This document shows positions 44,345 through 55,369 of a stretch of DNA of 64,000 nucleotides, one piece after another. Source of the DNA: Blepharisma stoltei (taxonomy: Eukaryota > Ciliophora > Heterotrichea > Heterotrichida > Blepharismidae). Position 1 is the stretch's first letter; each line of letters begins with the position of its first letter. The position numbers were made by a program, and so were the translations under genes. A model generated the notes under the pieces. It was not told the DNA's origin, made no database searches, and saw only the letters and a list, made by a program, of their open reading frames with translations. Location: contig CAJZBQ010000062.1 of NCBI GenBank assembly GCA_914767885.1, positions 861,001 to 925,000 on the forward strand. The letters are read 5' to 3'.

Positions 44345-47300
44345 CTAAAATAGTGTCAATTTTTCACCCACATGCTCAATTTTCCCTGCACTGAATTTAT
44401 TGTATTGTGCTTCATATTTTTTCCTTTTCTGATCATTAATGGATTTTTGGAAACCTAGGACTTCTTGTTCTAAAACAAAAGTATCAATGGATTCAATTTC
44501 TTGATGGGCAAGTTTAATTTGTATATTATTGATAACACTTTGGATATCTGCACCAGTGAAGCCTTCAGAAATTTCTGAGGTTTGATGGGTATCTATCCCT
44601 CCCCTCCCTTCGCAAGCGAGCAAAATCATTGGAAGCATCCCTATTTTTGAGTAAAAAAAACTCTCTGAACGAACAAGAATCTTTTTATAAAAAAATATTT
44701 GATATATAAGCGATATTTATTATAAAAAAATAAAAAAATTATTACCACAGAAATGGCGGTAGACTGACCAATAAATGCCTTTTATTAAATTAATTTTGTT
44801 CTCCAGGTGATGCTTTTGCTCAAGCCAGCTCTAACATCGGGTCAGCAGACCTTGCTTCCTTGGATATGATGGCTGGCGAGATGGACCAGCATCAAGCCGT
44901 GTGAGACAAACACTGGGCATGTAGGCTATCTGAGTCTCTGGGTGATTCAAAATCGGCAGAGAGGTATTATCTGAGGTGAGATGCAAGCCAATTGGCATAA
45001 TCGCATTAAAGGCGGGTGCTCTTACGAAGACAAACGGGCGAGAAAGTGAAGATAAGCCAACTTGTCACCCCAGCAAGGGTAATAACGGCTTTAAGACCTA
45101 ACGCGGTTAGCTTTGACTTGTCAATAAAATGCTCTTACGACCTCTAAATAAATTTTTAATTCGCAATGTCATTAATCTTTTGCTAATTCTATTGAATTTC
45201 ATTTTAAAAAATTATATATATTTTTTAAAATAGATTAACCCTCTTCTTGGGCGAACAAAATCTTTTTGCTCACCCTTTAAGGAGGCATAAGTGATATCCA
45301 AGCCTGCTAAGCATTTTATTAAAAATTTCAGCCCTTTCTTGTGTATTTGGGAAGCCACAATAAATCTTGAAATCAAGTCTTCCAGGCCTTAAAAGTGCGA
45401 CATCAATCATTTCAGGCCGACTTGAAGCTGCAATAACGTAAACTCCCTCTTTGGCTTCTACTCCATCTAATTCACATAAAAATTGATTGACAACTCTGTC
45501 TGTGACTCCTGTTTGGCTTCCACTTCCTCTTTTCGGAGCTATTGATTCAAATTCATCAAAAAATAAAATACATGGAGCTGCCCTTTTGGCTCTTTCAAAA
45601 ACTTCTCGTACAGATTGCTCTGAAGCCCCAATATATTTATTTAAAAGTTCTGGTCCTTTTACTGAAATAAAGCTCAGATCACATACACTTGGCAGCGCTG
45701 AAACTAAATGTGTTTTCCCACAGCCAGGAGGTCCGTATAATAAAATTCCAGTTTGCTGCTTCAGCTCATAGTTTTGGAATAAAATCCTAAATTTAATCGG
45801 AAATTGCAGAGTTTCCAATAGTACTCGTTTAGCATTATACATGCCTCCAATATCATCCCACTTCGTAGACTCCTTTATAACAGGAGCACTTGTAAGAGCT
45901 TGCGGCACGAAATTTTCAATTTCAGCCAAAATTGATTCTTTTGTTATTTCAACCCCTAGTGCTTTTAACTTTAATTTTGCTGATTTGCAAAATGAGAAAA
46001 TATCTCCGATTTGGTATGACTTCATTTTACTTGCAATTTCTCCATGAGCAGTTATATCAGGAGGAAGCAAATATCCCAGCACTTGTGTAATATCTGAAAA
46101 TGAAAGGGAAGGTATTGATATTTGGGCTGTCGTATGTGTTGATGACGTCAATATTTTGTGGATAGAATTTTCATTGTTGCAGGTGAAAATAAATTTTATT
46201 TTTTTCTTCGGTTTTAAAATTTCTAACATTGATGACAAAAACATTGCACATCTGGAATACATTATTTTTAAATCTACAGTCACTTCTAGAGGTGTGTCTT
46301 CTATTTTTCCACAGATTTCTTCTAAGTCGTCAATAATTAAAACAGTTGGAGATTTCTCAGCAGCTTTATTCACTCCATCTACTATTTCTTTTAAAAATGA
46401 TAAGTCTCTTTTTGTATAGTTTATAATAAAGGGGATAATAAATATAATCTTATTTTAAAATATGGTCATTTAAGGAAATAAGAATAAAAGTTCTTGCGTG
46501 AAGAATTATAGTTGCAATATAAAAATCATTTAATTTCTTTTTTAATAGTTGGCAGTAAAAAGATTTGCCGACTCCGCTTGCACCTTTGACCAAAGCTGCA
46601 CTATCTGGTATCCCATTGTCAAAATATGGCAAAATTTCATTATTAATCAAGCTGTTAAGACTTTTCTCTATGCTGTCTGTAGAGATAACTTCCTTTTCTA
46701 TTTTCCTAGCATCAGTGAATTCTTTATATTTAAAAGTGCTCAATATTTGTAAATCATTTGATTGAAGGACAATAAAAGGCTGTCATTCTTGTAAATTAAT
46801 TGTTGTATCAATAGCTTTTGCCTTCAAGTAGCAATTATCTTTATTTATACTCATGCCATGATATAGCACTAAATTTCCAGCCTCATTCAAAATCTTTTCA
46901 ATAATTTCTTGATTTCCTTCAATCTCAAACTGAAAATTCGCTGTTTTAACTTCCAAACTAAATATATTAATAACACATTTCACATTCTCCTTAAAAGGCA
47001 GGACTTGTTTTGCCTTGTATTTCGAAAATTCTTCTAAAGCCATACATTTAATGTGTCCATCCCTCACATTCCCATTCCGATTTATCCCAAGAATGAGCTG
47101 ATTTTCTCTTTTGCAGGCAATTAAAGTATTTTCTGGAAATTCATTGCATATCATATCAAACTCTCCTGGGGCAGCCCTAATATTCATCAAGCTATCCCTT
47201 TGCACCCTAGGGAAAGGCTTTACAGAAATTTCTGCATCTCTTCCTACAAATCCATAACCTCCAGTAATTTCCATCGCCCTAAGCCAAACATAGCAGTTTC

Positions 47301-47661
47301 TTATCCACACAGGAAAAATCATCCCACTCTGTAATACCTTTATTTGACTTAAAAGATTTTCTTCTAAATATCCAGCATTAGAGCTGATAAGTTCTCATGA
47401 ATCTTCGTCAAGAGGCTGCACTTCAACAATAGTAATTTGTTTGCCTTCTACTTCTTCAATTGCTACATAGCTTTCTTCAGTGATTCCTATAGATTTCGCA
47501 AAAATTGCATTTATTTCAATATTTTGAGATGATTGTTTTCCAGCCCAGCCAACATAAACTGAGTTCTCTGCTATCGTAATTTTAAGGACATTTGAGCGAG
47601 GTTGAAAAGGTAATGCTACAAAGCAGTCATTGGAATTTACAAATTTAATAGGAAGCAGCAT
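44345..47661 (-). CDS. PEX1: PEX1, peroxisomal AAA+ ATPase
   Basis: About 845 residues after removal of a 694-bp element and a small IES (about 85 bp). The N-terminal domain MLLPIKFVNSNDCFVALP...VYVGWAG matches PEX1. D1 has a degenerate Walker A (GASGVGKSF) and Walker B LIIDDLEE. D2 is canonical: LLYGPPGCGKT, SVKGPELLNKYIGASEQSVR, CILFFDEFESIAPKRG, GVTDRVVNQFL, AASSRPEMIDVALLRPGR. With PEX6 it extracts ubiquitinated PEX5 from peroxisomes. Several Trp codons are TGA. Confidence 0.93.
44594..45287 (-). mobile_element. composite MITE/IES in PEX1, carrying a nested insert
   Basis: Outer arms TATCCCTCCCCTCCCTTCGC at the left and, inverted, GCTCACCCTTTAAGGAGGCA at the right, sharing GAGCAAAA. TA at 44594-44595 and 45288-45289; excision restores SRLGYHLDTHQTSE. 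Longer than its relatives because a GC-richer block is nested inside. Confidence 0.8.
44755..45130. mobile_element. probable SINE-like insert nested in the PEX1 IES
   Basis: About 375 bp of GC-richer sequence inside an AT-rich MITE. The flanks CAATAAATGC (near 44781) and CAATAAAATGC (near 45122) could be an imperfect target duplication. Edges are approximate. Confidence 0.45.
46422..46506. other. small IES in PEX1 D1 domain
   Basis: An in-frame stop and AT-rich sequence break the D1 domain here. The TA pair 46422-46423 and 46507-46508 (85 bp) gives FYIATINYTKRDLSF; a 34-bp alternative within it also keeps the frame. The boundary is therefore uncertain. Confidence 0.5.
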
Positions 47662-47763
47662 TTTTCAATTATTAAATAAGTTGCTCACATATTGATATTT
47701 TATCAATAAAGAGTTAAATAAACGATTTATTACTGAAAAAAAATAGCCAAGATTATTAAGATA

Positions 47764-48630
47764 ATGTCGTTTTCAATTTCTCATGACAGTCCTTTCGCAA
47801 CTGCATATTCCTCTTTCCACACCTTTTCATCCCCAAGAGGAGTCGGCACCAAAAATTTAAAATCAAGGCTGAATACTGCAGTTTCTCCTGACTCACCAAA
47901 AGATTTCCAAATGAAGCATGTACCAATTATTACTGGCGAACTGAAAGCTGAAGAGCTATCCAGAGGATACCACACAATGACCTCTTACGATGCTTTACAT
48001 CTTTCTCCTCCTGCTACTGTTGTAGCACAGGAAAAAAGAAAATTTAACTATCAAGATTTCAATATAAAAGGACACAGAAATGATTTTGATTTCTCTACTC
48101 TTAAGCCGAGTCACTTATGTGACTTATTGGCTGATAAGCGGCCTGATGTAAAAAATAAATCTCCTTTCTATTCTACCTATGAGAGTAAGCTAAAACATGA
48201 TGGTTTTGGATTGAATAGAGGAGTTTTTACTGTAAATTCTAACCAAAGCTATAGGGTGCAGAGATTTAGTGAGAACTTGCAAAGCTCTCTGGAAGATAGG
48301 CTGAGAAAAACAGCAAAACATTGGGAATTTCCAATAATGCAAACTATAAAAAGCGAAAAAGATTTAAAGCTTGATGATGATTTAGTAAGGAAAACTTTAC
48401 CTGTTTCATTATGGGCTAATAAAATGAGTATGGAAAGATTTTTAAAAAATTCGGCCAATAAAGCAAAAACTAGTGTGAGAAGCTCAAGGCTTGATAGCGG
48501 TAAGAAAGATATTAATTCATTTGAAAATGCACTCAAAAAAAGAGGAGGGTCTATGGGCTTTACTGAAGTTAATACTTTTGCGTACTTAAAAAAGCCAAAA
48601 AACCCGAAAGTGAGATTGTCACTAGTTTAA
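47764..48630 (+). CDS. hypothetical protein, possibly cytoskeletal
   Basis: 288 residues, uninterrupted. Ser/Lys-rich and largely disordered, with aromatic-containing short motifs (KSPFYSTYESKLKHDGFGLN, MGFTEVNTFAYLKKP). This style is common in ciliary and microtubule-associated ciliate proteins, but no domain is recognised. Confidence 0.6.
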   Translation: MSFSISHDSPFATAYSSFHTFSSPRGVGTKNLKSRLNTAVSPDSPKDFQMKHVPIITGELKAEELSRGYHTMTSYDALHLSPPATVVAQEKRKFNYQDFNIKGHRNDFDFSTLKPSHLCDLLADKRPDVKNKSPFYSTYESKLKHDGFGLNRGVFTVNSNQSYRVQRFSENLQSSLEDRLRKTAKHWEFPIMQTIKSEKDLKLDDDLVRKTLPVSLWANKMSMERFLKNSANKAKTSVRSSRLDSGKKDINSFENALKKRGGSMGFTEVNTFAYLKKPKNPKVRLSLV

Positions 48631-48786
48631 TTTTATAAATATAATTATCCCTTTAAATTTTCTTTATTTTCCCTAAATTTTGGCATAAATCATGTACCAA
48701 AACTGCCTTGAAAAAAATTAATTGATAGCCTAAGTAAGCTCTTTAAATGGATGTTGCCAATAAAATGTAATTTATTAAAAAACATT

Positions 48787-49044
48787 ATGGGATGCACCAG
48801 TTCTCTCAAAAGACCAAGATTGATTATTCCTGCTGAAAACAGTGTGGAAAGCGAAGAAGATAATGGAGATTACAATAACGTTAATATTCCAAAGTACAAC
48901 TTTAATGGAAACATTACTAGTTTCCCGTTATTTGTTGTGAGAGAAGAAGTTTCAGCTCTCGAAGAGTCTGCTGTCCCTTCTAAGGCTCACTCTTTTGCTA
49001 CAAGTACATTAAACCAGTTTAATCTTATAAAAAATAACGTTTAA
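48787..49044 (+). CDS. small putative N-myristoylated protein
   Basis: 85 residues if started at 48787, MGCTSSLKRPRL, a strong myristoylation/palmitoylation signal like that of the ankyrin protein at 3717. The remainder is polar and acidic. The upstream Met at 48751 would hide the signal. Confidence 0.55.
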   Translation: MGCTSSLKRPRLIIPAENSVESEEDNGDYNNVNIPKYNFNGNITSFPLFVVREEVSALEESAVPSKAHSFATSTLNQFNLIKNNV

Positions 49045-49303
49045 ATATAGCAAAATTTTGCAGTAAAGAATTTTTCATTTCGTCAACATTTTTTGCCAAT
49101 AATTAATATTTCTTTTATAATAGATTCAAATTTTTAACACACAAGTAAGTTTAAGCTGTTAAATCAGTTGCTAGATCAAAAAAGTGAGATATTATTGAAA
49201 AATTAATAAATTAAAAGCTATGATTAATTAAATGAATTTAATAATTAAGCAGATTCTTGAATTTAAATTTAATTTTTACTCAAATAAGTATTAAATTTAC
49301 TTA

Positions 49304-49886
49304 CTCCCCCCTTAAAATTGGAGCAAAACATCGATAAAATTTGCATTTTTTGTTACTTTAAGCAGCATTTACACTGAATCGATTAATCTTTTCATTTCAT
49401 TCTTTATAAAAAAAATTCAAATTACTGTCCTTAGTTTATATTGTTTTAAAAAAATTAAAGTTAAAATACAAATTTTTTTAGCTAATTTAATAGGCAAATT
49501 TGAATATTATTACACTAAAATCAATTAATTTTTTATATAATTCTTAATAAAAATAAATTAAAATTCAAACTACCTTAAACTCTTTATAAAATGTTTTAAA
49601 AAAAAATTTAATGATGAAAAAACTAATTTTTATAAAATTAGTTTTCATAAAATTATTAGTTACATGTAAAGTTTTAAAAAAAATCAAAGATAAAAAATAA
49701 AAATTTTATAAAAATAATTTTAACCTGTTTTAATTGAAAAAAATAAAACTAAATTATAAATTTAAGATTTTAAAAATTTTAATTAATAATAAACTTAAAT
49801 ATAAATGTTTTTTACATGAAAAAAAAAAAAACTTAATCTCCTTCAAATTGGAATAGGATTTTTTATTCCAATTTAAAGTGGGGGAG
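49304..49886 (+). mobile_element. family B MITE in the intergenic spacer
   Basis: CTCCCCCCTTAAAATTGGAG...AATTTAAAGTGGGGGAG with a right-end hairpin (TTCAAATTGGAAT...ATTCCAATTTAAA, about 49842-49879). Left flank TTA, right flank CTA, so the flanking repeat has decayed or differs. The interior has AT-rich runs like the TAF2 copy. Confidence 0.75.
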
Positions 49887-50192
49887 CTAATTAAAAGAAC
49901 AATAAAAAAAATCCTATCACTATGATCAAACTTTTATGATTATATTATAAAACTTCTAATTTGAACGATTTATTAAATGAAAATATTATTCCAATTTAAC
50001 CTTTAGCTATACTTTAATGATCCACCAGCCTGCAATACTTCGCTAAAATAGTAATAAGACCTATAGTTAGTCAATATTTCAATGCTCTTAGATCCTATAG
50101 ATTCATAACAGCACCGCTTTTATTCATTCATATAAAAGTGGATATCTATTATTTTCTATATCAAAAGATTTTAATAGAATTACTAAAAAACA

Positions 50193-52138
50193 ATGGAAGA
50201 GGAAAAGTCACTTTCATCATTATCTGACTCAGATGAAGTTGAAGAGTCCCAGATAGACCCTGAAGAGGCAAAAGATAAAGTAATCGGTGAGCCTGAAGTG
50301 CCTACACTCCAACCTCGAAAAAGATACAGCTCCTTCATATCCCAGCCCAACCATCCTGAGGTACCAGAGCTCGTCCATCAAAAAAGTGATATCAAAATGA
50401 GCAAGAAAGGAGTCAATGTCTTCGTAAGATTTCGCCCTGATAACGCCACAGAACAGAAGCTTGGTGTCCAATGTGTAGACTATCATCCTGACCAAAAAAA
50501 AGTATCTGTTTCATGTGATGGAATTAGTCATGGGTTTAATTTCAGAAGAATTTTCCCTCCTGAAAGTTCTCAAGAACAGATTTTTTTAAGTTGTGCATTG
50601 CCGCTTGTGGAATCTATATTAGAAGGCTATAATTGTGCAATTTTAGCATATGGACAAACAGGTGCTGGAAAGACTTATTCATTGCTTGGCCCTGGTTATG
50701 ACCATCCTGAAAGGGTTGGAAAATGCGATCAAGAGCTCAGAGGTGTAGCTCCCAGATTACTGCAGTCTATTTTCCACCAAATTTATTCTACGGTAAGTGG
50801 AGAAGCTGTATATAAAGTATATACAAGCTACATTCAAATTTATAATGAAAAAATCTTTGACTTGTTGAACCCTGCAAAAGAAAAGCTAAAAGTTTATCAG
50901 GATACTGATAAAGGACTATGGATTACAGACGCTACAAAAGTTCCGTCAAAAAATGTGAAAGAGGTCAACCAAATTTTGGAATTAGGAACAAAATATAGAG
51001 TTACTGCAGCTACCAATTCTAATGCAGAGAGCTCGAGAAGTCATGCGCTGCTTATTTTGACTATAACGAAACATTTAATAAATACAGGAACTTATCGAGC
51101 TTCACAGGTGTATATGGTCGATTTATGTGGCAGTGAAAGAATATCGAAAACTGGAGTTGTCGAAGAAAGGCTAAAGGAAGCCCAAAATATTAATAAATCT
51201 TTATTGTCACTTGGAAATGTTATTAACGCTTTGGCTGAGAAACGAAAACATATCCCTTATAGAGACTCCAAAATGACTCGTCTACTTCAAAACTCATTTG
51301 GAGGAAACTCTTTGACATCGCTGCTTTTATGCTGCTCTTCCAACTCTACCAATGCGTTAGAAACAATATCAACACTCAGATTTGGTGACAGAGCTAACAT
51401 GGTCCACAATAGGCCTGTCATCAATCAGAGAGAAAGCGCAGATGACCTTACTCCACTTTCAGTACTTTCCGAGATCGAGCAAAACAATCAGGAAATTTAT
51501 ATTTTTTGGCAAAAAGCACCTTCCGTAAGGGAGTATTACTTTTATCTTTCATTTACCATTAATTTTTTAAAAAGAAATTAACCCACCTCCGTGAGCAAAA
51601 AATTTTTTTTTTCTCGGGCGGAGGAGTTAGAAGACTTTTAACAGAATCAAATGTGAAATTAATAAATCAGCAAAAAGTAATTAGATATCAAAATGAGAGG
51701 ATCATCGAAATGGAAACAATCATAAGGGAGCTCTTCTCTATGATGGGATCAAGCCAAGTAAAAGCAGTGCAAAGAAAAATCCAGATTCCGCTTGCACCAA
51801 TGTCAAGAAATCCTTTTGACAAGCTTGGAGTGAATACTTTTGTGTGCATTTTTTCATTTCTTCACCCAGCAGATGTCTTATCGATGGTCGGAGTTTGCAA
51901 ATCGTTCCGCCAAAGATTGAAGTGCGAAAACTTGTGGAGGTATTTTTTGATTGAGCTTAAACAAGGGAGAATGGGATTTAAATTTATTCCTGTGGAGACT
52001 TGGGATATAAACTTCGACAAAGTTGAAAGCTATTGGGAAATTTTCAAAGATAAATTTATTAAGAGCCTTGCGAAGGGTATGCCTGAGGACCCAGAAAGTG
52101 CTAGCAGAGGAATTCATCTGTTTCATAATATGAGATAA
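50193..52138 (+). CDS. kinesin motor fused to a C-terminal F-box
   Basis: 605 residues after removal of a 128-bp IES. An acidic N-terminal extension precedes the motor (VFVRFRPDN; P-loop GQTGAGKTYS near residue 154; NAESSRSHALL; DLCGSERISKTG; NKSLLSLGNVINAL; RDSKMTRLLQNSFGG), with an N-terminal motor as in kinesin-1-like families. After the neck, QQKVIRYQNERIIEMETIIREL is a short coiled coil, then NPFDKLGVNTFVCIFSFLHPADVLSMVGVCKSF is an F-box. One transcript unit appears to encode both parts. Confidence 0.88.
51500..51627 (+). mobile_element. left-truncated family A MITE/IES in the kinesin gene
   Basis: The right end GGGCGGAGGAG is intact, and internal ACCTCCGTGAGCAAAAAATT and CACCTTCCGTAAG are family A motifs, but the CTCC left end is missing. 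TA at 51500-51501 and 51628-51629; excision restores QEIYRRLLTESN. Confidence 0.7.
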
Positions 52139-52208
52139 TCGACATCCTAAATCTAATACCCATAATTAAGCAAAATTAGCTAAAATTCTGTAAATAAATT
52201 TGTAAGAA

Positions 52209-52565
52209 TTATTCCTTCTTAAGGCCTCTGCCAAATCCTCTTCGAGGTCTGTCCTCATTTTCCCTTGGCTTCTTGACGGCTGGTGCCTTATAGATATCTG
52301 GTCTAATGTTAGAAGGCAACCCAAGATACTCGCACATAGCTAGAATCCCTTTCTCATTCAAGTAGTAGTAGAACCACTGCCAGTTGAATTTTTCCTCAAT
52401 CAATCCTCTTGATTTCAAGCTTTTGCATACCATCATAATCTTGAGATTAGCAACAGGAATATCTTGGTGTCTTGGAAGACCTGCGTCTTTTCTAACTACT
52501 AGTGTTCCTTCCTTCAATAAGTACTGGTATATCTGTCTCTTCTCGCTCTTGGAAACTAGCACCAT
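52209..52565 (-). CDS. RPS10: small-subunit ribosomal protein eS10
   Basis: 118 residues from MVLVSKSEKRQIYQYLLKEG, the conserved eS10 start (an upstream in-frame Met would add 28 atypical residues). SLKSRGLIEEKFNWQWFYYY and LNEKGILAMCEYLGLP complete the winged-helix domain, and the Arg-rich tail RPRRGFGRGLKKE fits. Part of the 40S head. Confidence 0.95.
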   Translation of the reverse strand: MVLVSKSEKRQIYQYLLKEGTLVVRKDAGLPRHQDIPVANLKIMMVCKSLKSRGLIEEKFNWQWFYYYLNEKGILAMCEYLGLPSNIRPDIYKAPAVKKPRENEDRPRRGFGRGLKKE

Positions 52566-52691
52566 TTTTAAGCCACTCTTTATAAGCAATTTTATGCATA
52601 TGCGTAATTTCAGAAAGCAAGGATGGAGAGTTTTCGTATTAAAAGCCAAAATTAAAAAATCTAAATTAGGTATATTTGCAATATGTAAAAA

Positions 52692-54617
52692 TTATAAGAG
52701 GACTATGTCTAAAAATTTATTCCATTCAGTAGGTCGGTGCCGTTGCAAAGCCATAGCAAGATTTTTGGTTTTGTTTACGACGTGGTCTAGGTTGTCGAAT
52801 TTGGGGTTGATTATTTGTGATCGCTGAGGCTGAGGAATTGGGACACCGATGATCATCATTTCAATCAGTTCTGTGTATTCTACAGTAGAAGATGAAGCCA
52901 GTTTTCCTAGCTTGTAGCTTCTTTTGAGCCTTTTTCAAACAATGCCGATTTCGTCAGTTTCGTCATACATAGGGGAACAAAAGTATCTGCATATTCCTCT
53001 GTCATCTTCCAGTGCATGGAGCACGATTAGCCCAGGTATTGTTACAAAAAGCTCTGAATCTGAGTATTCAAGCTGCTGCTTGAATAGCTCGTATTTTTCA
53101 GCAGTTTTTTCTATCAGACTGTGTACATATACAACTCTATTGTAGCGTTTTGTATTTAATATATAAGTTTTTCCTCTTTCTCAGCTTTCTTCAAATTTCA
53201 CTAGGACTTCGACTAAATCTGAGTTATTTTTCAGCTGAGGGTCGACTACTTCAATATTTACTTCATATTTCTGCAGCAGAGATCTGAAGCTGGAAAAAGA
53301 ATTTTTGATTTTGTCTGCTAAAGATTTTAAAGGGCTACTTTGTGATGATGACATTCTTCTTGTAATGCCTTCAGCTGCTAATAAAATATCAAGTGTTAAA
53401 TCATCCCTTCCTTTGCCTTCTATATTAGCTACTGAGTTGATTTTTCCTATCATGGTTACCAGCCTTTCTCTACAATGGTTATATTCATCTGATTCAAAAA
53501 TCAGCTTGCCTTTTGACTTTTCTCTGGTTTCAAAAACTGTAAGTTCTCTTTCTATCTCAATACTCTCAGTTATAAATCGCCTTGCATCAGTCTCAATTAC
53601 CATTAATTCATGTACATACAAGTGCTCGAATTCGACCCAATCAGCGTCAAAATCTTGCAAAACCTTTTTTAAGCTATCTATAATTTCTCCAACTACGCCT
53701 GGAGAGGTTTCGTCACAGATCCGATTGTAAATGTCTCTGAAAGAATTTTGAATTTTTGAAAAAGAAGAGTACAGTTTGTTCCCTGCTTCCAGAACTTCAT
53801 TGGAAAACAAGTATTTTTCTCCATTCACATAAAGATATGGAAATCCTTCTTGGGCTGAGTCAAGGATCTCTGTTAAGTAGCAGAGAGAGCCTTCTTTATA
53901 TAGCACCCTATATGCATTTGAAAATCCTTTGCGGTAGCTTCTGGACATGCATGGCACTTTAAACACGTCACAGAGCCTTTCAATCTGATTTAGCAGCTTT
54001 TTGCATGCAATTTGACCTTCGTCGGAGTCGAGGTCGTACTTCATGTCTTCTGTTCGTATTAACTGGGAGGCGCAGATCACTGTATGTTCAAGTAATAAAA
54101 AATCTGAACTTCTCCGGAATTCTTCAATGTCGCTTAAAGGCCTTGCTGGAGCAGTCGATGCTCGTAGAGCGAGGTACTTATTGGAGACTAATTCTGTCGA
54201 GTAAAAATCCTCTTTTTCTGAAGAACTGAGTTCACTTACACCTTTTGTTGGCTAGAAAATAGAAGTTTTTCCTTTGTTATTTTAATTTTGGTATTTTATA
54301 GTCCATAATTATATTTATTTTATTGGTTTTAAAATTCTTTAATTTCTGAATTCAAATCAAAAACTTTAAAATATAAAAAATGAATGCTCAAAAGCATAAA
54401 GTTTCATTTTAAAAATCTATATACCAAAATCATATTTATATAAATTAAGGAGAGTTAGAGCCTCTTCAGTTTCAGAAGAATCTGACACATTATCACAGTT
54501 ATTTGTTTGACTTCTTGGAGAAACAGTGTTTGTTGAATAATCGAACTGGCTTTCATTTTGTATGCTTATTGACTGATCGCTTTGTACAGCTCTTAAGCTA
54601 ATTTGGATAGCCTTGAG
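52692..54617 (-). CDS. large protein of unknown function, 5' end unresolved
   Basis: At least 568 residues after removing a 219-bp MITE (TTA repeats at 54236 and 54455). The N-terminal visible part is Ser/Asn-rich; the rest is helical and globular (FKVPCMSRSYRKGFSNAYRV, WVEFEHLYVHELMVIE, NRVVYVHSLIEKTAEKYELF). One TGA is Trp (EESWERGKT). No ATG is found in frame upstream of 54617; a first exon MDLKYPVEN near 54750 is possible with another insert between. A decayed partial copy lies at 55370-56000. No family recognised. Confidence 0.6.
54239..54454 (-). mobile_element. MITE/IES in the unknown gene
   Basis: On the coding strand CTCTCCTT...AAAAGGTG flanked by TAA on both sides (plus strand TTA at 54236-54238 and 54455-54457). 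Excision (219 bp) restores ETEEALSELSSSEK. Confidence 0.6.
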
Positions 54618-55369
54618 CTATTACTTTATATTAAAAATTAAAAACAAAGATTTTTAAGACTAAAATAAAAAATCTTGTTTAATTTTGGACTTATTATAGT
54701 TAAAAATCTCAATATAATAGATTTTCTACTGGATATTTAAGGTCCATAGTGATCTATAGTGTGAAATAAACGATAGTTGATTTTGCATTTTTTTTATAAA
54801 TTTGACTTCTTGTTAATAATAATTTATTAGTCTCAAATAGCTTTAAGCATTTAAATTTTCTTCACAAGTTTTAATGCTTTTGAATTTCATCTCCAAGATG
54901 ATATAAAATAAGGATAAAATAAAGCCAAAATAAGCAGAACACTGTGCTGCACGTCAATGTAGCGCTAAATTATTTTTTTTTCATAATTTAAAAGAACTAA
55001 AGTATTTATTTATAAGAGCTATAAAAACGATATTTAAATCAAGTAATAAATCCTAGCAAGCACATTTTATTTTATTAGCTGAGAGGAAGCTCATTAAATT
55101 ATAAATGAATGAAATGGTTTTTTTAGATTAAAAAATAAAAAATATTTAAAAAAAAATTGAGTTCATTTTATTACTATGGAGTAAACACAGGAATTTTTAT
55201 AAGATTTCAGCAGTTATATAAGACCTACTCTGCCCTCCAATAATGATAATGATATAATGAGGTAACCCAAATTTTGGATTAATTATCCTAATAAATTCGT
55301 AAGAATTTATATTTAAATTAATATATGCTTAATATATAATTTATCTATATTCAAACTTAAATTGGTTAA

